20,806 nt of DNA from positions 1 to 20,806 of the forward strand of contig JACRGO010000187.1 in NCBI GenBank assembly GCA_016212295.1, given 5' to 3'. Below, piece after piece: positions 8,704-16,551 of this stretch. Numbering within the stretch: the first letter of the stretch is position 1; every line of letters starts with the position of its first letter. The translations under genes and the position numbers were made by a program. The stretch comes from Nitrospinota bacterium. Lineage in GTDB: Bacteria > Nitrospinota > Nitrospinia > JACRGO01. Below the pieces are notes generated by a model, which did not search any database, had not been told where the DNA came from, and saw nothing but the letters and a program-made list of their open reading frames with translations.

Positions 8704-10002
8704 ATGAGTCCACCGGTAGTGAATGTACAGCACAGCGTTGCCAATATTTCCGGCGCGTCCTTCGGGTCCGCTTTTCCCATAGGAGAACCTGTGCAACTGG
8801 AGTTCAAGGAAACCAAATACAACACGTTTTTAAGAGGCGCCTTGGCCGGGAAATATGTCCTGGTGGATATTCCAGTGGTTGGAGGAAAGTATGCCAACAC
8901 TGATTACAATATGCTTTTTACCCTTCGGTTCGTCACCTCCGGATCGGCCTATGGCTTTACCTCCTATCTGATGAGGTCCTTTCCCAAGCAAGGGCTTTTG
9001 GCCCTCGAATACCCTGAAAGCATCAAGAAGCTGAGCTTAAGGTCCAGCGACCGCATAAAGATGCTTATCCCGGTCAAAATACTTATCAAGGACCGTGAAG
9101 GTACGCTGGAAGGGGCCATTTTGGACCTTTCGCCAGAGGGCGCATTGATTGCCGTGAACGAAACCGAGGGGATCGCATCCGGCCAAAGGCTCAAGCTTTC
9201 AATGGTGCTTCCAAACGAAAAACTCATTAAATCCATAGTAGGGATTATATGCAATGTTAAAAAATCCGGCGCCAAGACCCTGCTTGGCGTTAATTTCAGC
9301 GAGAAAGATGAGGCGTCCCTTTCCATGGTGGCCGGTTTTTACAATGAATGCCGTTCCTTCCTGCCGGATTCCGAAGGCCCGGAATACGATGAGGACAGGA
9401 CCTTTGCCTTGGGACAGGAAATCAAGCTGGAATACGGCAAAAAAAAGGCCACGACTTTCCTGCGCGGCTGGAAAACCGGGGAGAGGGGGTATATCCTTTC
9501 CGACCCGCCTCCCATAGGCCAATTGCCTGGCCCGTTGGAACCAGGCGCCGAGCTTGTGGTCCGTTCCGTAAGGTGCGGCAATCTCTTCGGAGTGGAAGGA
9601 CGTTTTGCCGGGGTTTTGGAAAAGGTCAACCTCTGGGTGTTCGGCATCCAGGCCGATATCCTTAAATTTCCCTTGCGCTCGGATATCCGTTCCTATTGCT
9701 TGATTCCGGTTGTCATTTTATCGGAATCAGGCGGGAAGCTGGTTGAACACGGAAAGGGAATGATCTTTAATCTGAGCATGGGAGGGGCGAAACTGATCAC
9801 TAAAAGCCAGGCCCCCGCTGAAGGCTATCTGAGGATTAATTTCTCACTGGGGTTCGCGGGAAAGGTAATGGGCCAGAAAATGAAGATCGTGCGCTCCAGG
9901 GTGGAAAACTACAAGTACGAATACGCCGGGGCCTTTGTGGGCATGAACAGGGAGGAAGACAACAAGCTCAGGCAGTTTTTTGAATTTTGCAAGAATTGGT
10001 GA
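8704..10002 (+). CDS. Tandem YcgR-like/PilZ protein with two putative c-di-GMP-binding sites
   Basis: 432 residues built from two similar halves (about 1-218 and 219-432). Each half has a beta-rich YcgR-N-like segment containing TFLRG, followed by a PilZ domain. In the first half the PilZ signature is RSSDR (113-117) plus DLSPEG (141-146). In the second it is RSDIR (325-329) plus NLSMGG (356-361). These are the RxxxR and (D/N)xSxxG motifs that contact c-di-GMP, so both sites look competent. YcgR proteins act as a c-di-GMP-dependent brake on flagella; that role here is an inference. No signal peptide or membrane segment is seen. I chose ATG at 8704 with AAAAGG upstream; a longer frame opens at TTG 8629 but begins inside the MITE-like repeat. 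The MEMO-family gene starts 2 bases after the stop. Confidence 0.85.
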   Translation: MSPPVVNVQHSVANISGASFGSAFPIGEPVQLEFKETKYNTFLRGALAGKYVLVDIPVVGGKYANTDYNMLFTLRFVTSGSAYGFTSYLMRSFPKQGLLALEYPESIKKLSLRSSDRIKMLIPVKILIKDREGTLEGAILDLSPEGALIAVNETEGIASGQRLKLSMVLPNEKLIKSIVGIICNVKKSGAKTLLGVNFSEKDEASLSMVAGFYNECRSFLPDSEGPEYDEDRTFALGQEIKLEYGKKKATTFLRGWKTGERGYILSDPPPIGQLPGPLEPGAELVVRSVRCGNLFGVEGRFAGVLEKVNLWVFGIQADILKFPLRSDIRSYCLIPVVILSESGGKLVEHGKGMIFNLSMGGAKLITKSQAPAEGYLRINFSLGFAGKVMGQKMKIVRSRVENYKYEYAGAFVGMNREEDNKLRQFFEFCKNW

Positions 10003-10004
10003 TT

Positions 10005-11222
10005 ATGGAATACCCCGAAATCAGAAACATCGAGGCATTCCCGGTCCAGGACCAGGGCCGTGATCTCATCGGCATACGCGACCCCTCCAACCTCACGGAT
10101 AAAATCCTTTTCATCTCGCAGCCCGCTTTTTTTATTCTGTCCCTCTTTGACGGGAAACACTCAATAGTTGATATTCAGGCTAAGTTCATGCGCCGCTACG
10201 GGGAGATGCTTTTTACGGAGCAGATAACCGAAATCGTGTCCAGCATGGACGAAAACCTTTTTCTTGAATCCGGAAATTTTCACGCGCATAAGGAAAGGGT
10301 TGAAAACGAGTTTTTGGGTTCCCCTGTCAGGAGGCCCCTTATGGAGTTAAAAGGGATTAAGCAGACCCCTGAAGAGGCCAGGAAGGAGATAGAAGGATGC
10401 TTCACGGCGGAGGGAGGCCCTGGGCTCCCGAATGGGGACGGCAGGGCAAAGGATGTAGTTGGGGCTATACTGCCGCATATCGACTACCGCAGGGGCGGCG
10501 TTTGCTATGCGTGGGGATACAAGGAGATTGTTGAAAGGACGGATGCGGCTCTTTTCATCATCTTCGGCACGCACCATTCATGCGCGGAGGGGATTTTCAC
10601 TCTTACTAAAAAGGACTTCGCCACCCCCTTCGGCGTTGTCCAGACAGACAAGCGCTTTATAGAGGGTCTGGAGCGGCGGGTCTCCTGGGACCTGTTTGCC
10701 GGGGAATTCGGACATAGAAACGAACACTCCATAGAGCTGCAAGCCACATTTCTTCATGGGGTCTTGGGGGAAAAGAGGCGCTTTACCATAGTGCCGGTCC
10801 TTTGCGGCCCGGCGCCGGCGGAGGATGGAAACAATGCCGGCGGCCAAAACCAAATGTTTTGGGAGTTTATTAACGCCGTCAGGGAAACGGTCCGGGAACG
10901 CGGCGAGAAAGTCTTTTTCATCGCGAGCGCGGACCTCAGCCACATGGGACCTCAATTCGGGGACCGGGAGTTGATGACTATTGATAGATTGAAGCTGTTG
11001 GAGGAAAGGGACCGGGCGACCTTGTCGTACGTGGAGAGGGCGGATGGGGACGGTTTTTATAGAGACGTCACCAAGGACGGAAACCAGAGAAAGATATGCG
11101 GCCTTTATAACATCCACGCCCTTTTGAAGGTGATGGACACAAGAGGCGGGACTCTTATCCGCTACGATATGTGGCCGGACGAAAAAGGGACCGTGACCTT
11201 TGCCAGCGTGGTTTTCACTTAA
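10005..11222 (+). CDS. MEMO-family protein (AmmeMemoRadiSam system protein B) with PqqD-like N-terminal region
   Basis: 405 residues. From about residue 145 it is a MEMO domain, related to extradiol dioxygenases. The putative metal-site residues are visible: H158 in LPHIDYRRGG, H190/H191 in FGTHHS, H313 in SADLSHMG and C365 in KICGLYNIH; NEHSIELQ is also typical. Residues about 1-105 form a separate small domain (FFILSLFDGKHSIVDIQAKF) like the PqqD fold that binds peptides or partner proteins. Bacterial MEMO proteins often occur with an AMMECR1 protein and a radical SAM enzyme, but neither is in this window; the reaction is unknown. ATG at 10005 starts 2 bases after the PilZ gene stop, so the two are co-transcribed. 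A TTG at 9987 overlapping the PilZ gene is a less likely start. Confidence 0.85.
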   Translation: MEYPEIRNIEAFPVQDQGRDLIGIRDPSNLTDKILFISQPAFFILSLFDGKHSIVDIQAKFMRRYGEMLFTEQITEIVSSMDENLFLESGNFHAHKERVENEFLGSPVRRPLMELKGIKQTPEEARKEIEGCFTAEGGPGLPNGDGRAKDVVGAILPHIDYRRGGVCYAWGYKEIVERTDAALFIIFGTHHSCAEGIFTLTKKDFATPFGVVQTDKRFIEGLERRVSWDLFAGEFGHRNEHSIELQATFLHGVLGEKRRFTIVPVLCGPAPAEDGNNAGGQNQMFWEFINAVRETVRERGEKVFFIASADLSHMGPQFGDRELMTIDRLKLLEERDRATLSYVERADGDGFYRDVTKDGNQRKICGLYNIHALLKVMDTRGGTLIRYDMWPDEKGTVTFASVVFT

Positions 11223-11350
11223 GACCAAGGTAATGCTCTCAGGCGCGAATAATGCTATTGTACGATTTTAGGCTTTAATTTTGCCAAAATTGGTTGAAAT
11301 ATTATTGATAAGACACTACACTCTTGTCCAAAATAGAAATTGATTAAAGT

Positions 11351-11420
11351 GCCCTCCTGTAGGGAATGTGTTATAGAATGTAGTTGCAAACCATCATTCT
11401 ATTACAAACCTAAGGAGGGC
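11351..11420 (+). promoter_or_regulatory. Long imperfect hairpin that encloses the ribosome binding site of the IS4-type remnant
   Basis: GCCCTCCT (11351-11358) is complementary to AGGAGGGC (11413-11420), and ATAGAATG (11373-11380) to CATTCTAT (11395-11402), with further pairing between. The right arm holds the Shine-Dalgarno sequence of the remnant transposase gene (TAAGGAGGG). In an mRNA started outside the element the ribosome site would be locked in the stem. IS10 and other IS4-family elements use such a hairpin to avoid expression by read-through from neighbouring genes. Confidence 0.7.
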
Positions 11421-11426
11421 AAGACT

Positions 11427-11702
11427 ATGGTAACGGTATCCAGTTTGTTTAGTCAATTGCTTCAGCATTTTCCCCGGTCCGAATTTCAGCAATTGGTAAA
11501 AAAGCATCAGGCGGAATATAAATCTAAAGGTTTTTCATGCTGGACTCAGTTTCTGTTCAATCAGGTAAAAATTGACCAAGAGGTCCACACCTTAATTTGG
11601 CCAAATGGGGCGGATTTTGACCCGGCTACCCTGCATGATTGGCCTGAGCAAAAAGAAAGACTCAAAAAATTATCAAATCGCTGGACAGTAGCAGCCACAT
11701 AA
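11427..11702 (+). pseudogene. Chimeric ORF: N-terminus of IS4-type (DUF4372) transposase joined to the C-terminus of a DUF2442 protein
   Basis: 91 residues in one frame. Residues 1-42 (MVTVSSLFSQLLQHFPRSEF, then KGFSCWTQF) are the usual opening of DUF4372-containing IS4-family transposases, which are normally several hundred residues long. Residues about 43-91 (KIDQEVHTLIWPNGADFDPA, then TLHDWPE) match the C-terminal part of DUF2442 proteins, small proteins often found near toxin-antitoxin genes. The join is near base 11552. It is best explained by an internal deletion that removed most of the transposase and the start of the DUF2442 gene while keeping the frame. The strong AAGGAGGG site 7 bases before the ATG could still drive expression, though a hairpin covers it. 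Transposition function is lost. Confidence 0.7.
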
Positions 11703-11741
11703 GCTTTAAATCTGAATTGGGCTATTTTTAGGTAGAAGAAA

Positions 11742-13739
11742 TTGATCCAAACGAGTTACCGCTTAAATTCATTCTTTTTTCTCCCTTGCTTATTCCTATC
11801 CCTGGCTCTCTGCGCGGCGTGTGAAAAAAAAGATCAAATAAAAGGCAATCCTCCAGCATCTCCTTCAAACAATATATCCTTATCCAAGGCCAAAAGTCCC
11901 TCCATCCCCTTTGAAACCATCCCGCCTTCTCCATCTGACGGCAAGGGGTTTGCCAAGGTCTCTCCCACCGAGGGGATCATCGCCAATCAGACCGGGACCT
12001 GGGAAATAACCTATCACGTCTCCGCTGAGGGAATCGCCGTTGGGGGAGGCATCGTCATGCAGGTCCCTCCATTCTGGGGATGGACCAAGCCTCAAACCGA
12101 CATGCCCAATGCCCCTGGATTTACGACCGTGGAGACCAACAATCCCTCCACCAGACTGGAATGTTTCGCCGGCGACCAGCATTACGTGATGGCAAAGGTT
12201 AAAACATCCCCTCTGAGAAAAGGAGACGCCGTCACCTTCATTTACGGAAACACGGACGGAGGAAAAAATCCAGGCGCCCTTGCCAAGGCTGATTACTACG
12301 CCGAGTCCAGGGACAAATTTTTCATCAAAGTTGACGGCGACGGAGACGGCCATTATTTCCCTTTGCCCCAGGAGTTTCAGCCGTGCTTCAAGGTCCTTCC
12401 AGGTCCGGCGAAAAAAATAACCGCAAACGCCCCTTCCATTGTCCAGGGGGGAAAGACTTTCCAAATGAATATCGCCGCCTTGGATGAAATGGAAAACAAC
12501 GCGCATTCATATCAAGGAAAGGTTGTGCTGTCCGTTAAAAATCCGTCCGGCGAAAAAAAATCAATGGAACTGGAGTTGTCAAAGGACAGCATGGGAGCGA
12601 AATTATTTACTCTTTCCCTGGAAAAACCCGGCGCCCACACTTTTTCCGTGGAAGACAGTGAAAAGGGGTTTTGGGCCGAAGGCAACCCTATCCTCGCCAT
12701 TGAAAAGGAGCCCAAGTACCATTTGTTTTGGGGAGACCTGCACGGACATTCCTCCTTGAGCGATGGGGCAGGAACGCCGGAGGATTATTACCGGTATGCG
12801 AAAATGGTTTCGCGCCTGGATGTTTCCGTGCTGACCGACCATGACGCGTGGGGACTCCTCTTAATGGACCAGAATCCGGATATATGGAACCGCATAAAAG
12901 ACGCCGCCGATGAATTTTATGCTCCAGGCGGCTTCGTCACTTTCGCGGGTTACGAATGGACCAATTGGAAACACGGGCATAAGCATGTCCTCTTCCGAAA
13001 GGCCACAAGGCCCCTCCTCTCCTCCCGCTTCCAGGAATATGACGCCCCGGATAAACTCTGGAAGGCGCTCCCGGATGGGGAGGCCATCACCATCGCCCAT
13101 CACACTGGCGGAGGTCCAGTGGGCGCGGATTGGAGTTTCTCCGATCCCGCGAAGGAACCACTTGTGGAGATAGCGTCAATTCATGGGAATTCCGAAAAAC
13201 TTAATGCCCCCTTGGGAATTTATCACCCTCAGCCGGGCGGTTTTGTCCAGGACGCCTTGGGAAAGGGCATACGGCTGGGGATATTGGCTTCAGGGGACAG
13301 CCATAATGGGCATCCTGGAAGAAGAGACCCAAGGGCCAGGTTGAGCGGTCTTGCCGGCATATTCGCCAAGAGCCTCGACCGGGAAGGAATATGGGAGGCA
13401 TTGACGCACCGCAGGGTTTACGGGACAACCGGACCTAGGATCATTCTTCGATTTTTAGTGAACGGGCAGTTCATGGGGGAGGATGTGCTCCTGAAAGATG
13501 AAAAAGTTCCAAGGCAAATCTTCGTGGAGGCAGTGGGAACGGACGCCATCAAAAGAATGGACGTTGTGAAGAATAACATGGAAATCCACTCGGAGGGACC
13601 TCAAAAACGCGAAATAAAAATTACTTTTGATGATAATTCTCCCGCGAAAAAAGGCGACTACTATTATGTCCGGCTGGAACAACAGGACGGCGGGATGGCC
13701 TGGTCCAGCCCGGTCTTTATCGATATTTCAAGGAATTGA
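11742..13739 (+). CDS. DUF3604/PHP-like metal-dependent hydrolase, probable lipoprotein
   Basis: 665 residues. A hydrophobic signal (about 8-26) ends at LCAAC, so a lipoprotein anchored through C27 is likely, followed by a Ser/Pro-rich spacer (30-70). Residues about 70-320 are beta-rich and probably extracytoplasmic. From 325 comes the DUF3604 domain, related to PHP phosphoesterases: GDLHGHSSLSDG (H334, H336), LTDHDAW (D366, H367), IAHHTGG (H453, H454), SIHGNSE (H481) and GDSHNGHPG (D519, H521) would form the metal site. The substrate is unknown for this family. The start is weak: TTG at 11742 is the only usual start codon between the in-frame stop at 11733 and the signal sequence. The gene stands alone, just after the IS remnant. 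Confidence 0.8.
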   Translation: MIQTSYRLNSFFFLPCLFLSLALCAACEKKDQIKGNPPASPSNNISLSKAKSPSIPFETIPPSPSDGKGFAKVSPTEGIIANQTGTWEITYHVSAEGIAVGGGIVMQVPPFWGWTKPQTDMPNAPGFTTVETNNPSTRLECFAGDQHYVMAKVKTSPLRKGDAVTFIYGNTDGGKNPGALAKADYYAESRDKFFIKVDGDGDGHYFPLPQEFQPCFKVLPGPAKKITANAPSIVQGGKTFQMNIAALDEMENNAHSYQGKVVLSVKNPSGEKKSMELELSKDSMGAKLFTLSLEKPGAHTFSVEDSEKGFWAEGNPILAIEKEPKYHLFWGDLHGHSSLSDGAGTPEDYYRYAKMVSRLDVSVLTDHDAWGLLLMDQNPDIWNRIKDAADEFYAPGGFVTFAGYEWTNWKHGHKHVLFRKATRPLLSSRFQEYDAPDKLWKALPDGEAITIAHHTGGGPVGADWSFSDPAKEPLVEIASIHGNSEKLNAPLGIYHPQPGGFVQDALGKGIRLGILASGDSHNGHPGRRDPRARLSGLAGIFAKSLDREGIWEALTHRRVYGTTGPRIILRFLVNGQFMGEDVLLKDEKVPRQIFVEAVGTDAIKRMDVVKNNMEIHSEGPQKREIKITFDDNSPAKKGDYYYVRLEQQDGGMAWSSPVFIDISRN

Positions 13740-13947
13740 GCTAAAATTCTTTATCTCATGCAAAGGCGCGAAGACTACCAAGAAAAAAATTTTGTGTCTT
13801 AATCTCAAATCCAAAACAATAAAAGCGTTCTTCGTGGCTAATCCGGCCTTATAATTTGCCGGATGTCCTTGACTTGGATACCCTATTTTGTTAGTCTTAG
13901 TTTCTAAAAAATAAAGTTTTATGGACCTCTAATTTGGCGCATTTATT
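13740..13947. other. Intergenic gap with repeat-like pieces
   Basis: Contains a small hairpin (ATCCGGC at 13841-13847 with GCCGGAT at 13858-13864) lacking a T run, and the phrase TTCGTGGCTAA that also ends the palindrome near 18228. No gene, RNA or confident promoter is visible. Confidence 0.4.
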
Positions 13948-14421
13948 ATGAAAATGACTCAGACCAAAACTTCTCCAAATTTCCCGCTCCTTGCTGGTGA
14001 AACCCTATTGAAGGAGGTAAATGTCCGGTCCTGGGACGCATACCTCACTTCACAGCGTGTGGTGCTGTTTCACGACATCGGCTTCGGCCCAAAGCACAAA
14101 ATCCTGGAAGCCAAGCATTCCGAGCTTGAATCCGTGGAGGAAAAAGAAGATATCCCATGGGGATTGTATGGCATCGCGGGCCTTTTCACCGTCCTTTTTC
14201 TGGCGCCGATGGTATTCATGGACAAGTACAACTTCCTGACAGGCGCGCCCTATTGGGCCTATTTGGGTACGCCGGTTCTTTTCCTTATTGGAATTTATGT
14301 CGTTGGAAAGGCCTTTTTCAAGCCCACGAATTTAGTGGTGAAACTGAAGAACCTGGAACGCACCTTTTCCTTTCCCATCGGCCTCAAGGACTTTTTCAAC
14401 GAGTTGGCGGCGCGTAAATAA
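13948..14421 (+). CDS. Small membrane protein of unknown function
   Basis: 157 residues. About 65 residues of soluble N-terminal region (LLKEVNVRSWDAYLTSQRVV then LFHD) resemble the beta-rich start of bacterial PH-like domains, in which a lipid-facing strand is followed by 'TSQRV'. Two membrane helices follow (about 70-90 and 100-122, joined by a short loop), and a short charged C-terminal part (KLKNLERTFSFPIGLKDFF) closes the protein. I do not recognise a characterised family. It lies 16 bases upstream of yajQ on the same strand, so the two probably share a transcript. The ATG at 13948 fits; a clear Shine-Dalgarno sequence is absent. Confidence 0.7.
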   Translation: MKMTQTKTSPNFPLLAGETLLKEVNVRSWDAYLTSQRVVLFHDIGFGPKHKILEAKHSELESVEEKEDIPWGLYGIAGLFTVLFLAPMVFMDKYNFLTGAPYWAYLGTPVLFLIGIYVVGKAFFKPTNLVVKLKNLERTFSFPIGLKDFFNELAARK

Positions 14422-14437
14422 AGGATTGCCCTGAACA

Positions 14438-14935
14438 ATGGCCAAGGAATGTTCCTTTGACATAGTCTGTAAAACGGACATGGTGGAGGTTAAGAATGCC
14501 GTGAACCAGGCCATTGCCGAGATCCGGCAACGCTTCGACTTCAAGGGCAGCAAGAGCGAGATCGACCTGAACGAAAAAGAAAATAAAATCACCTGCCTGT
14601 CTGACGATCAGGGAAAGCTGAAAAATTTAATGGAGATCCTTCATTCCAAAATGGTAAAGAGAGGGATTTCCCTCAAGGCCCTGAAATACGGGGCCGTGGA
14701 TTCCGCCTCGGGCGGGACCGTACGCCAGGAGATCACTTTGCAACAGGGAATCTCTCAGGAAGACGGCAAGGAAATCGTAAAGCTTATTAAGGGATCAGGG
14801 CTGAAAGTCCAGGCATCCATTCAAAAAGACCAGGTCCGCGTGGTCGGCAAGAATAAAGACGACCTTCAAGCGGTTATCTCCGCTTTGAAGGGACAGAAGT
14901 CCGACATAGAGATGCAATTCATCAATTACCGGTGA
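14438..14935 (+). CDS. yajQ: YajQ-family nucleotide-binding protein (putative c-di-GMP effector)
   Basis: 165 residues, the usual YajQ length of about 163. The N-terminal [20 protein letters not shown], the central [12 protein letters not shown] and the C-terminal KKSDIE-like end ([15 protein letters not shown]) are hallmarks of the family, which folds as two ferredoxin-like domains. Xanthomonas XC_3703 of this family binds c-di-GMP and acts with a transcription factor; other members have been reported to bind RNA or nucleotides. No signal peptide is present. Its stop overlaps the tail of the convergent nitroreductase gene by 10 bases, leaving no room for a terminator between them. Confidence 0.93.
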   Translation: MAKECSFDIVCKTDMVEVKNAVNQAIAEIRQRFDFKGSKSEIDLNEKENKITCLSDDQGKLKNLMEILHSKMVKRGISLKALKYGAVDSASGGTVRQEITLQQGISQEDGKEIVKLIKGSGLKVQASIQKDQVRVVGKNKDDLQAVISALKGQKSDIEMQFINYR

Positions 14936-15690
14936 CGGGGAGCAGGCAGTTTTCCCACCGAGGCCATATAGAGGCAAAACTGTTCTTTCCCGTCCACGCC
15001 CAAAAGCCGGGCGCAGCCGTTGTCATCAAACGCAGCCAGGGCGCAACACCCCAACCCCAATGCCTCGCACGCCAGATAGAGATTTTGGCACGCATGCCCG
15101 GCGTCCAGGTGAATATACCTGAATCCCCTCTGCTTGTATTTCCACCCCGCCCTGTAAAAAACGGCGGTCCAGATGAAATCCACCGCTGAATCCTCCACCA
15201 TTTCCTGTCCAAGACAAACATCCTTCCACTTTTCTCCTTCGCCTTTGTCCGTTCGCACGGCTTCCACCGCATTAGAAAAAGGAAGGTAGTGATATAGACC
15301 TGGCTCCAAACCAGTTACCCTATTCACGCAGAGAAAGGTTTCCAGTGGATGCCTGGCCCCTGCTGAAGGGACAGTTCGCAAGTGATAATATGCTGTCCTT
15401 TCCATCACCCCCTGGGTGGAGTATAACAGAACGGACAGTTCCTCCAGCGGCAACTGCTCCTTTGAGAAATCCCTCCTGGAACGTCTCCCCTGAAGCATGG
15501 AGGAAAAAGGCCGGGCGTCGAGAAGGGCCAGGTCTGGCCCCGGAAGCGAAATGGCCGGACCGGCCCCTGGGTGCCGGTACTCCGGGTCTGGAATTTTGAC
15601 CCCCAAGGCCATGTCGCTTGGACCTTCAAGGTTCTCGAATTTGGTCAACTCCATGAAAAGAGCGCCGGCATTTTCAGGCGTTGCTTTCAT
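14926..15690 (-). CDS. SagB/ThcOx-type nitroreductase-family oxidoreductase
   Basis: 254-residue FMN-dependent oxidoreductase. The motif [20 protein letters not shown] near residues 66-85 is the FMN-binding entry of this group. [17 protein letters not shown] and GLYHY match the SagB-type dehydrogenase subfamily, and [20 protein letters not shown] is the second flavin/dimer region. SagB proteins oxidise azoline rings in modified peptides, but no cyclodehydratase or precursor peptide is near, so the natural substrate is unknown. The ATG at 15690 lies 3 bases after the stop of the pterin dehydratase gene, showing co-transcription. Confidence 0.87.
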   Translation of the reverse strand: MKATPENAGALFMELTKFENLEGPSDMALGVKIPDPEYRHPGAGPAISLPGPDLALLDARPFSSMLQGRRSRRDFSKEQLPLEELSVLLYSTQGVMERTAYYHLRTVPSAGARHPLETFLCVNRVTGLEPGLYHYLPFSNAVEAVRTDKGEGEKWKDVCLGQEMVEDSAVDFIWTAVFYRAGWKYKQRGFRYIHLDAGHACQNLYLACEALGLGCCALAAFDDNGCARLLGVDGKEQFCLYMASVGKLPAPRHR

Positions 15691-15693
15691 ATC

Positions 15694-16044
15694 TCACCCG
15701 CTCCATAGCGCGTCAATTTTCGAGGCGCAGATAAAATCGTTTTCCGAGAGTCCGTTTATGGCGCGTGTGCTGAAAAAAACGCGGCATTTATTATATGAGA
15801 CCTCCAGGTCCGGGTGATGGTTCTCCTTATGCGCCACCCACGCAACGGCGTTCACGAAGGCCATTGTCTGGTAGTAGCTCTTGAATTCATAGGTCTTCTG
15901 TATCTTGCCGTTATTGAATTCCCATCCAGTAAGCTTTTTCAGGTTTTCCCTGATTTCCATCTCGCTCATGGGCGACGTCTCGCCTTCGCAGGGTTTGCAG
16001 GACTTGGCGGCAAGGTCGCATGCGCCGGAGTTTTCGTTTTTCAT
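15694..16044 (-). CDS. 4a-hydroxytetrahydrobiopterin dehydratase (pterin-4a-carbinolamine dehydratase)
   Basis: 116 residues from the chosen start (MKNENSG), close to the family length of about 100-115. The enzyme dehydrates the carbinolamine formed by aromatic amino-acid hydroxylases and so recycles the pterin cofactor. Signature features are DLAAKSCKPCEGETSPMSE near the N-terminus, then GWEFNNGKIQKTYEF, and the catalytic stretch HKENHHPDLEVSYNKCRVFF with its His-His-Pro. An upstream in-frame ATG at 16095 would add 17 residues that look unlike the family. Neither start has a strong Shine-Dalgarno sequence. No aromatic hydroxylase gene is in the window; it shares an operon with the SagB-like gene. 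Confidence 0.88.
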   Translation of the reverse strand: MKNENSGACDLAAKSCKPCEGETSPMSEMEIRENLKKLTGWEFNNGKIQKTYEFKSYYQTMAFVNAVAWVAHKENHHPDLEVSYNKCRVFFSTRAINGLSENDFICASKIDALWSG

Positions 16045-16178
16045 GTGTGGCGACCAGGATAAAGGTTTGCTTTGGGCATTATGGGACGACGGCAATTACA
16101 AATGAAGGCTAGCCAAATATATTTGAAATTTTATAAAAGGCGAGTGAGTATTAAAAAAACCACTGCGAGGATGGTTAT

Positions 16179-16329
16179 ATATTATTACGTTCAGAAATTT
16201 GCGTTGTCCGCGCAAATTTTTTGAGCCAGTCGCATAGCGCGACATGGCCGCAACAAAAAAATTTTTTTTAAACGCTCAACGCCGGTTTTATTTCAAGCGG
16301 AAAATGCAAATTTCTGAACGCAATAATAT
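16179..16329. mobile_element. MITE-like element, copy 1 (151 bp)
   Basis: The terminal inverted repeats are about 27 bases: ATATTATTACGTTCAGAAAT at the left, matched on the complement by ATATTATTGCGTTCAGAAAT at the right, with two or three mismatches overall. There is no open reading frame inside. A second copy lies at 20256-20408 in the same orientation. Similarity between copies goes slightly past the ends (ATGGTTA on the left; ATATCAT then AACGT on the right), so the true boundaries may be wider. It lies about 130 bases upstream of the pterin dehydratase start. Confidence 0.8.
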
Positions 16330-16386
16330 CATCAAACGTCTTGATGCACGGAAAATTTATTTTGGTTGCGGCCATGTCGCGCTATG
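16233..16386. repeat. Perfect 22-bp inverted repeat spanning the MITE edge
   Basis: The arm at 16233-16254 (CATAGCGCGACATGGCCG then CAAC) is the exact complement of 16365-16386. The left arm is inside MITE copy 1, the right arm outside it, 16 bases from the 3' end of tRNA-His. Both arms are followed by A/T-rich stretches that also match each other. The same motif, less well conserved, occurs inside MITE copy 2 and, as TTTTGGTTGCGGCC, at 8648. Confidence 0.75.
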
Positions 16387-16401
16387 TGAAAAGGATAAAA
16401 A

Positions 16402-16478
16402 TGGGGTGAGCGACGGGGCTTGAACCCGCGGCCGCTGGATCCACAATCCAGAGCTCTACCGGCTGAGCTACGCTCACC
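16402..16478 (-). tRNA. tRNA-His (anticodon GTG)
   Basis: On the minus strand the sequence folds as a full cloverleaf of 77 bases. The acceptor GTGAGCG pairs with CGCTCAC; the extra G at position -1 faces a C discriminator, the identity mark of tRNA-His. The D arm is AGCTCAGCCGGTAGAGCT, the anticodon loop TTGTGGA carries GTG, and the T arm contains GGTTCAAGCC. The 3' CCA is encoded. MITE copy 1 and its inverted repeat lie just downstream of the tRNA 3' end. Confidence 0.95.
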
Positions 16479-16551
16479 ATCCTTTCCATACATTTTTACA
16501 CTTCCAAATTGGAATTGTCAATTTTCATAGGCGAAAAACCGGAAAGAGAAA

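Noticed and set aside
10578-11228. 216-residue minus-strand frame opposite the MEMO gene
   Set aside because: Antisense to a conserved domain; no recognisable product.
13841-13864. Hairpin as terminator after the DUF3604 gene
   Set aside because: The seven-base stem is not followed by a T run and lies about 100 bases after the stop.
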